Assembly (NCBI GenBank): GCA_041750915.1
Contig: JBGSYJ010000230.1
Location: 1-17,912 of the forward strand
Direction of reading: 5' to 3'
Source: JBGSYJ01 sp041750915
GTDB lineage: Bacteria; Acidobacteriota; Thermoanaerobaculia; Gp7-AA8
DNA: 17,912 nucleotides
Shown: piece by piece, positions 13,523 to 17,912 of the stretch
How positions within the stretch are numbered: position 1 is the first letter of the stretch
Layout: each line of letters begins with the position of its first letter
The notes under the pieces: generated by a model
Databases searched by the model: none
Seen by the model: only the letters and a program-made list of their open reading frames with translations
What the model was told of the DNA's origin: nothing
Position numbers and translations under genes: made by a program

Positions 13523-13974
13523 AAGGACTATTGAAGTTCGTCCTGCTCGTCGCTCTGATCTTCACGATACTCGTTGGAACGGCCGCGTACGGTGTGCATC
13601 GTCTCTTCTTCAATAAAGGAGTCGTGTCGGTCCATGTCGCGGAGAAGGGCCGGTACGGAGAGCGGGTCTTCGTATTTCTTCCTGCCGGACTCGTGAATGC
13701 CGCTCTCGCAATCGCCCCGCTCGCCAGCGTGGACTTCGAGGTTCACGACCCGGCCGTTCACGAGTGGCTTCCGGCTGTGCAGGCGGTACTCACGGAGCTC
13801 GAGCACTACGAAGACGCTGTCCTGCTCGAGGTCGATGATGGTGGGGAAACGTTCCGACTCGTCCGGGAGGATGGAAACCTTCGCCTCTTCGTCGATTCGC
13901 ATGACGCAACTGTCCGCGTGACGATTCCTCCCGGAACCGTGCACGCTGCGGTGCGGGCTTTCAACAGACTGTAG
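13519..13974 (+). CDS. Membrane-anchored paralogue of the preceding exported protein
   Basis: The 151-residue protein has an N-terminal membrane helix (residues 5-25) and then one copy of the module seen in the preceding gene. VSVHVAEKG..GERVFVFLPAGLVNAALAIAP (37-68) aligns with LWLHIRSEN...RVVINLPVKALQKALPLIP of the neighbour. WLPAVQAVL, VLLEVDDGGETFRLVREDGNLRLFV and VRVTIPPGTVHAAVRAF align with its later segments. The start ATG overlaps the upstream stop (ATGA), and GGGAGG (13505-13510) lies eight bases before it. The two genes therefore form a translationally coupled pair of diverged duplicates, one exported and one anchored. Function is unknown; no catalytic residues stand out. Confidence 0.72.
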   Translation: MKGLLKFVLLVALIFTILVGTAAYGVHRLFFNKGVVSVHVAEKGRYGERVFVFLPAGLVNAALAIAPLASVDFEVHDPAVHEWLPAVQAVLTELEHYEDAVLLEVDDGGETFRLVREDGNLRLFVDSHDATVRVTIPPGTVHAAVRAFNRL

Positions 13975-14000
13975 GCGAATGCATTGCCCTGCGCTGACTC

Positions 14001-14262
14001 AAGTAGACAGTACACAGTAGACAGGAGACAGTAGCCCCCGCCCGGGCGCGACCTCGCTGCGCCATTCTGAGCTCCAAGCACGAGACCGTTCATGATCCAG
14101 GAAGATGAGCCGCTGTCATCCTGAGCGAAGCGAAGGATCTTCTTGCCCGGATCGTGCGTCGCGAAATGATCCTTCGCTTTCGCTCAGGATGACGCGACGC
14201 TACGCTCGGGCGCACCCCAGGGCGGGGGCTACTGTCTCCTGTCTACTGTGTACTGTCTACTT
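14001..14262. repeat. Composite repeat: perfect 43-bp AGTAGACAG-type inverted arms
   Basis: The left arm (14001-14043, beginning AAGTAGACAGTACACAG and ending in GCCCCCGCCC) is an exact 43-base complement of 14220-14262. The 176-base interior contains a complete second repeat of the GTCATCCTGAGCG type. This composite fills most of the 326-base gap between two convergent genes, and nothing else is recognised there. A degenerate relative lies at 3325-3512. Confidence 0.92.
14115..14193. repeat. GTCATCCTGAGCG-type inverted repeat nested in the composite repeat
   Basis: The left arm 14115-14139 and right arm 14168-14193 are complementary except for one extra T on the right, with a 28-base spacer. 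Its arms match those at 12806-12892. It sits wholly inside the 14001-14262 repeat, which implies insertion of one family into the other. Confidence 0.9.
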
Positions 14263-14263
14263 C

Positions 14264-14287
14264 CGTCCTGGGCAGTGGCCTGGGACG
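14264..14287 (-). terminator. Hairpin downstream of the ABC transporter gene
   Basis: CGTCCTGGGC (14264-14273) pairs with GCCTGGGACG (14278-14287) through ten pairs, two of them wobble, around a four-base loop. It lies 13 bases past the stop of the minus-strand exporter gene. There is no U tract on that strand, so intrinsic termination is only possible. Confidence 0.4.
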
Positions 14288-14300
14288 CCTTGCGACATGT

Positions 14301-16142
14301 CTACAGCGCGGAGTCACCCCGTACCCGCACTTTCGGTTTGTCGCTTTCCGGTTCCGGTGAAAAGTCCTCGCCCGGATTGATGAAACGATCGGTCTCGAAA
14401 CTGTATTGCTTCTCGTAGAGCTGCCTGTACCTGCCGGCGACTGCGAGCAACTCGGCGTGTGTGCCCCGCTCGACGATCTCCCCATGTTCGAGCACGAGAA
14501 TCTGGTCAGCGCTTCGGATGGTGGAGAGACGGTGGGCGATCACGAATGTCGTCCGTCCCTGTCGCAGGGCTCGAAGGCCGTCCTGAATCAGCGCTTCGCT
14601 TTCGCTGTCGAGGCTCGATGTTGCTTCGTCGAGGATGAGGAGCGCCGGGTCCGCGAGGATCGCGCGCGCAATTGCGATGCGTTGTCGCTGTCCGCCGGAG
14701 AGCTTGATGCCTCTCTCGCCGACGATCGTGTCGTACTTCTTCTCGAGGGGATCGACGAAATCGTCGACGTGAGCGATCCGGCTGACTTCGATCACCTCAT
14801 CGAGTGATGCGTGCGGCCTGCTGTAACGGATGTTCTCGGCCACGGTGCCGTCGAACAGAAAGTTGTCCTGAAGCACGATTCCCAGGTGCGAGCGATAGTC
14901 TCGCAGCCGGACTGTCGTCAGGTCCCGTCCGTCGATGAGGATACGTCCGGACAGCGGACGGTTGAACGCCATGACCAGTGAGATCAGTGTGCTTTTTCCG
15001 GATCCGCTCGAGCCGACGAGGGCCGTCGTGGAGCCTGCGGGTGCGTGGAACGAGATGTTCTCGAGCACCGGCACACCGGGCGTGTACTCGAAAGATACCG
15101 ACTCGAACCGGATGTCCCCCACGACCGTTTCGAGAGCTGCTTTTCCGGCGTCGTCCTGGTCTTCAGTTCGCTCCCTGAGAACCTCGCGGATTCTGTCCAG
15201 TCCCGCGAACGCTTCGGTGATCTGCGTGCCGATCGAGGAAATCTGCATCACAGGAGCTGCGACGAGACCGGTGAAGAAGATGTACATCACGAAGTCGCCG
15301 AGCGTCATCGTCCCTGCGAGAATCGAACGTCCGCCGATCACGAGCATCATCACGCCGACGACGCCAAAGATCACTGTTGAAATCGCCGTGACTGCCGATA
15401 CCGATGTGATCGTCTTCGCCACGTTTCGAAGAAGCCGGTGAACACCCTCGGCGAAGATGCGCTCTTCACGCTTCTCGGCCGTGTACGCCTTGACGATGCG
15501 GATGCCTCCGAGGCTCTCGACCAAACGGCCGGTAACCTGAGCGTTGATCTCACCGCGTTCGCGGAAGAGAGGACGAACCCTCTTGAAAGCGACGGCCATC
15601 ACGACACCGAAGATGCCGAGAGTGACGATCGTGATCAGCGTCAGCCGCCAGTTCAGATAGAAGAGAATCGCGAGGGCTACTGACGCCGTGAAGACGCCCC
15701 CGGTGAGCTGGACCAGTCCCGTGCCGACCAGGTTCCGGATCCCTTCAGCGTCCGACATGATTCGCGAGATGAGCACGCCCGACTTCGTCGAGTCGAAATA
15801 CGTCACGGGAAGTCTCGAGACATGGCGCTGAACGTTCTTTCGCATCTCCGTGATGGACCGCTGCGCGGTCACGCCGAGAATCTGGGAGAGCGAGAACGAA
15901 GTGATGGCCTGAACCAGCGTGGCGGCCCCCGCGGCGAAGGCGAGCGTCGTCAGGAGCTCGTGTCTGCCGTTCCCGATGACTTCGTCGATAAGGTATTTGG
16001 AGGTGGCCGGAAGCACGAGCGCCGACAGGCGACTGATGAGCATCAGGCCGAGGCCGGCACCGAGTCGCCACCTTCGGGCCCAGATGAGCTCGCGGGCCTC
16101 ACGCCATGCGTCCGCCGGTCGGATCTTCTTCTTTTCGGACAT
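14301..16142 (-). CDS. MsbA-like ABC exporter (fused membrane and ATPase domains)
   Basis: The 613-residue half-transporter has an N-terminal six-helix exporter domain (about 25-310) and a C-terminal ATPase domain. Walker A is GSSGSGKST (377-385, Lys383), the signature is LSGGQ (481-485), Walker B is LLILDEATSSLD (Glu506) and the switch histidine is in IAHRLS. Homodimers of this architecture flip lipids or export drugs. The lipid A genes in the same window make an MsbA-type lipid A-core flippase attractive, but drug and peptide exporters look alike. It begins 23 bases after the yhhQ stop on the same strand. A TATGCT box lies six bases before its ATG, so it could be read through from yhhQ or started separately. 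Confidence 0.9.
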   Translation of the reverse strand: MSEKKKIRPADAWREARELIWARRWRLGAGLGLMLISRLSALVLPATSKYLIDEVIGNGRHELLTTLAFAAGAATLVQAITSFSLSQILGVTAQRSITEMRKNVQRHVSRLPVTYFDSTKSGVLISRIMSDAEGIRNLVGTGLVQLTGGVFTASVALAILFYLNWRLTLITIVTLGIFGVVMAVAFKRVRPLFRERGEINAQVTGRLVESLGGIRIVKAYTAEKREERIFAEGVHRLLRNVAKTITSVSAVTAISTVIFGVVGVMMLVIGGRSILAGTMTLGDFVMYIFFTGLVAAPVMQISSIGTQITEAFAGLDRIREVLRERTEDQDDAGKAALETVVGDIRFESVSFEYTPGVPVLENISFHAPAGSTTALVGSSGSGKSTLISLVMAFNRPLSGRILIDGRDLTTVRLRDYRSHLGIVLQDNFLFDGTVAENIRYSRPHASLDEVIEVSRIAHVDDFVDPLEKKYDTIVGERGIKLSGGQRQRIAIARAILADPALLILDEATSSLDSESEALIQDGLRALRQGRTTFVIAHRLSTIRSADQILVLEHGEIVERGTHAELLAVAGRYRQLYEKQYSFETDRFINPGEDFSPEPESDKPKVRVRGDSAL

Positions 16143-16148
16143 CAGGAG

Positions 16149-16154
16149 AGCATA
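16149..16154 (-). promoter_or_regulatory. Candidate -10 box (TATGCT) for leaderless ABC exporter transcript
   Basis: On the minus strand TATGCT ends exactly six bases before the ATG at 16142, within the 23-base gap after yhhQ. No Shine-Dalgarno is present. It is the fifth gene in the window with this spacing. Confidence 0.45.
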
Positions 16155-16165
16155 GCGCTCTTTCC

Positions 16166-16843
16166 TTATGTCTTGATGGAGAAGGGATTGAAGTCCGTGT
16201 TTCTGTCGTAGTAGTCCTCGTTCTCCGCCCGCTTGAGAAATCCGACGACTTTATAAACGATCGGCGTATTCACGATCTCCCATGCGCATTTGAGCAGGTA
16301 GTTCATGATCATTACCTGGATGATCTGATCCCAGCTCCAGACGAACATGAATGCGAGCGGGTAGAAGATCATCGTGTCGACGGCCTCGCCGGCGATCGTC
16401 GAGCCGATCGTGCGCGTCCAGAGATACTTTCCACTCGTCCAGAGCTTCATCTTCGCGAGCACGAAAGAGTTCGTGAACTCGCCGGCCCAGAATGCGAGCA
16501 TTGACGACATGGCAATTCTGCCCGTCGACCCGAACGCGACCTCGTAGACTTCCTGATTCGGCCATCCGGCCGCAGGTGGAAGCTTCACTACGACCCACGC
16601 CATGACCGACGCGAACGCGAGAGCGGCGAAGCCGGCCCACACCACCTTCCTCGCGCGCGCATAGCCATAAACTTCGGTCAGGATGTCCCCGAAGATGTAG
16701 CTGAGGGGAAAGAAAAGAATTCCTGCGCCGAAGGTGAAACCCCAGAGCGTGACGATCTTCGCTGCGCCGATGACGTTCGAGCAGAGGAGCACCGTAACGA
16801 ACGCCGCCATGACGAAGTCGTAGTACCTGTAGGTCCTCTGCAT
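16166..16843 (-). CDS. yhhQ: Queuosine precursor transporter (YhhQ/VUT family)
   Basis: The 225-residue integral membrane protein matches the YhhQ family, which imports queuosine precursors such as preQ0 or preQ1. Family features are SNVIGAAKI in the first helix region, FPLSYIFGDILTEVYGYARAR (about 45-65), FWAGEFTNSFVLAKMK and GEAVDTMIFYPLAF. About six membrane segments are visible. The ATG at 16843 gives the usual N-terminus (MQRTYRYYDFVMAAFV). An in-frame ATG ten codons upstream (16873) lies inside a GTGTCATCCTGAGCG repeat and is rejected. TACACT lies ten bases before the chosen start as a possible -10 box. The ABC exporter gene follows after 23 bases. No queuosine synthesis gene is visible. 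Confidence 0.88.
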   Translation of the reverse strand: MQRTYRYYDFVMAAFVTVLLCSNVIGAAKIVTLWGFTFGAGILFFPLSYIFGDILTEVYGYARARKVVWAGFAALAFASVMAWVVVKLPPAAGWPNQEVYEVAFGSTGRIAMSSMLAFWAGEFTNSFVLAKMKLWTSGKYLWTRTIGSTIAGEAVDTMIFYPLAFMFVWSWDQIIQVMIMNYLLKCAWEIVNTPIVYKVVGFLKRAENEDYYDRNTDFNPFSIKT

Positions 16844-16866
16844 GAGTCCGCCAAGTGTAGCCCGAA

Positions 16867-17036
16867 GTGTCATCCTGAGCGCAGCACCAGAGGCCGTGAA
16901 CTAATCGCGGGAGTGTCATCCCGAGCGTCGAGCGAGGGATCTGGGAGGGGGCTTTGAAAGGGAGCCACCGCCCAGATCCCTCGCTCGACGGTCGGGATGA
17001 CACATCTTGTTGATTTTTCGCAGCGTCTCAGAATGA
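16867..17036. repeat. Nested repeat: GTCATCCCGAGCG inverted repeat inside a degenerate outer one
   Basis: The inner element has 33-base arms (16913-16945 and 16971-17003, 32 of 33 complementary; GTGTCATCCCGAGCGTCGAG at the left end) around a 25-base spacer. Outside it, GTGTCATCCTGAGCGCAGC (16867-16885) and a decayed CTCAGAATGA (17027-17036) look like the remains of a GTCATCCTGAG-type pair. The inner right arm and part of the loop match positions 1-42 of the window. Confidence 0.85.
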
Positions 17037-17050
17037 AAGTGCGCGAGACC

Positions 17051-17078
17051 CGCAGGACCCCGAGACCGGGGCCCTGCG
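17051..17078 (-). terminator. Hairpin downstream of the nuclease-fold gene
   Basis: CGCAGGACCCCG (17051-17062) pairs with CGGGGCCCTGCG (17067-17078) through 11 of 12 positions around the loop AGAC. It starts eight bases past the stop of the minus-strand gene. It lacks a U tract on that strand, so its role as a terminator is plausible but unproven. Confidence 0.45.
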
Positions 17079-17085
17079 CCATTCG

Positions 17086-17694
17086 TTACTTCTTCTTGTT
17101 CGTGATCCTGACCTTCGCGGCCTTCTCCGGTTTGCTCTCCTTTGCCGTTGCCAGTGGCGGATTCGTTCGGGCTCCCGAGGGCTGGTAGTTCATTTCGCCA
17201 AGGTAGCGGACGTGCTTGAACTGCGTCTCCCAGAAGAGTGCGGGGGAGACGCCGCTCCAGAGACCTCGTCTTTCGAGACGCGCTGCAGACTGTGCCGCCT
17301 GGAGCTCCCGGCCATAGAGCAGTCCGTTCTCTGTTGCGACGGTTGCGAGCCCCAGTCTGACCAGCTGGTAGTTCATCTGGGTTCCCTCGGGCAGGCGGTA
17401 GACCCAGGCGAGACGGCTGCCATGTTCATCTTGTGCGGGCGATCGAGTATCGATCCCGATCTGGACGGGCTGGCCAGCCAGTTCGGTTTCCAGCGCTGCG
17501 ACTGCGAGTGCGCGGTGAGTTTGGGGGACTTTGATGCCGATGAGGCGAACGATCGAGTCTCTGCCGTTCTGCCGCACGACGACGCGTTCAGCGTCGACGA
17601 CGGCCGTAACGACGCCATTCGTGCCGGCGCGGAGCTCCGAAGGGCTGAGCAGTGAACAGACAACGAGGGTAAAGACAACTGTTGAAAATCGCAT
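17086..17694 (-). CDS. Secreted staphylococcal nuclease-fold protein, probably inactive
   Basis: The 202-residue protein has a signal peptide (residues 1-23, MRFSTVVFTLVVCSLLSPS...RA) followed by a staphylococcal-nuclease (thermonuclease) OB-fold domain. The alignment is clear: VVTAVVDAERVVVRQNG, VRLIGIKVPQ (49-58), DEHGSRLAWVY (89-99), YQLVRLGLATV and a closing ARLERRGLW. Set against S. aureus nuclease, Arg35 is kept (Arg50). However, Asp21 is Glu, Asp40 is Lys55, Glu43 is Gln58 and Arg87 is Ser93, so calcium binding and catalysis are probably lost. The tail (about 175-202) is Lys/Pro/Ala-rich and ends in NKKK. A likely role is binding outside the cytoplasm and not DNA cleavage. No Shine-Dalgarno is seen before the ATG. 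Confidence 0.78.
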   Translation of the reverse strand: MRFSTVVFTLVVCSLLSPSELRAGTNGVVTAVVDAERVVVRQNGRDSIVRLIGIKVPQTHRALAVAALETELAGQPVQIGIDTRSPAQDEHGSRLAWVYRLPEGTQMNYQLVRLGLATVATENGLLYGRELQAAQSAARLERRGLWSGVSPALFWETQFKHVRYLGEMNYQPSGARTNPPLATAKESKPEKAAKVRITNKKK

Positions 17695-17817
17695 GGCGGA
17701 TGAATCGTGGTGCTTGTAGAAGAGGAAGAGACCGTGCCGGAATCGGCAGGACAGGTGGAGAGGTGACTATACACCTTGTGAACCCCCCGGAGAAGCTTCA
17801 TCAGGTCCGCCGGATCT

Positions 17818-17912
17818 GTCATCCCGAGCCTGGTCGTGCGGGCGGGAGGGGCGAGGGATCTCCGGCGATCGTACATTCGTGATTCGTGAGGGCACAGGGT
17901 GGCGGCGGAGGG
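17818..17912. repeat. 167-bp MITE-like element, copy 2 (cut by the window end)
   Basis: From GTCATCCCGAGC at 17818 the sequence follows copy 1 (10738-10904) through GGGCGGGAGGGGCGAGGG, GTACATTCGTG and the central GGCACAGGGTGGCGGCGGA, then leaves the window before the right arm. Conservation of the centre as well as the arm marks a dispersed element. The region 17695-17817 before it shows no gene. Confidence 0.85.

Noticed and set aside
16844..16873. Extended N-terminus of YhhQ
   Set aside because: The upstream ATG is the CAT inside a GTGTCATCC repeat read backwards; the family N-terminus starts at 16843.

Overview
This is a GC-rich bacterial chromosomal segment. The cell envelope is Gram-negative: a Kdo transferase, a lipid A 4'-kinase and a lipid A-type acyltransferase lie in one overlapping operon, and an MsbA-like ABC exporter lies further along. 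The gene set, the GC content and the many short palindromic intergenic repeats (GTCATCCTGAGCG / GTCATCCCGAGCG types) suggest an environmental lineage such as Acidobacteriota. That placement is a low-confidence impression. I see no phage, conjugation, insertion sequence or CRISPR genes, so the mobile content here is small non-coding repeats.

Layout. 1-95: end of a palindromic repeat, amplified as a 23-bp tandem. 155-3335 (+): waaA-lpxK-acyltransferase, joined by ATGA overlaps. 3518-4084 (-): small lysine/alanine-rich, histone H1-like protein. 4497-4967 (+): flavin reductase-like protein. 5240-6583 (-): TetR regulator and a DUF2238-type membrane protein. 6818-8320 (+): 5'-nucleotidase-family lipoprotein. 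8533-12290 (+): moaA, argE and hutF, each followed by or embedded among repeats. 12461-12749 (-): a compact c-di-GMP-I riboswitch unit with a 28-codon membrane micro-ORF. 12953-13974 (+): two overlapping genes for related exported/membrane-anchored proteins built from one repeated module. 14301-16843 (-): queuosine-precursor transporter (yhhQ) and ABC exporter. 17086-17694 (-): secreted nuclease-fold protein lacking key catalytic residues. 17818-end: second copy of a 167-bp element.

The most interesting item lies in the 662-base stretch between hutF and the next plus-strand gene. Its minus strand carries a promoter (TTGTCA, 18 bp, extended -10), a GEMM-I (c-di-GMP-I) aptamer starting where transcription should start, a Shine-Dalgarno sequence, a 28-residue hydrophobic ORF and a strong hairpin. 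It reads as a self-contained second-messenger-controlled micro-gene.

Two patterns run through the whole window. First, five genes (waaA, the 5'-nucleotidase, argE, hutF, the ABC exporter) have a TANNNT box exactly six bases before their ATG and no obvious Shine-Dalgarno, as expected for leaderless mRNAs. Other genes (flavin reductase, histone-like, micro-ORF, 13519-13974) have purine-rich ribosome sites. Second, most intergenic gaps hold inverted repeats ending in the same GTCATCC(T/C)GAGC sequence. Several are nested in one another, and other repeats supply the stop codons of two genes.
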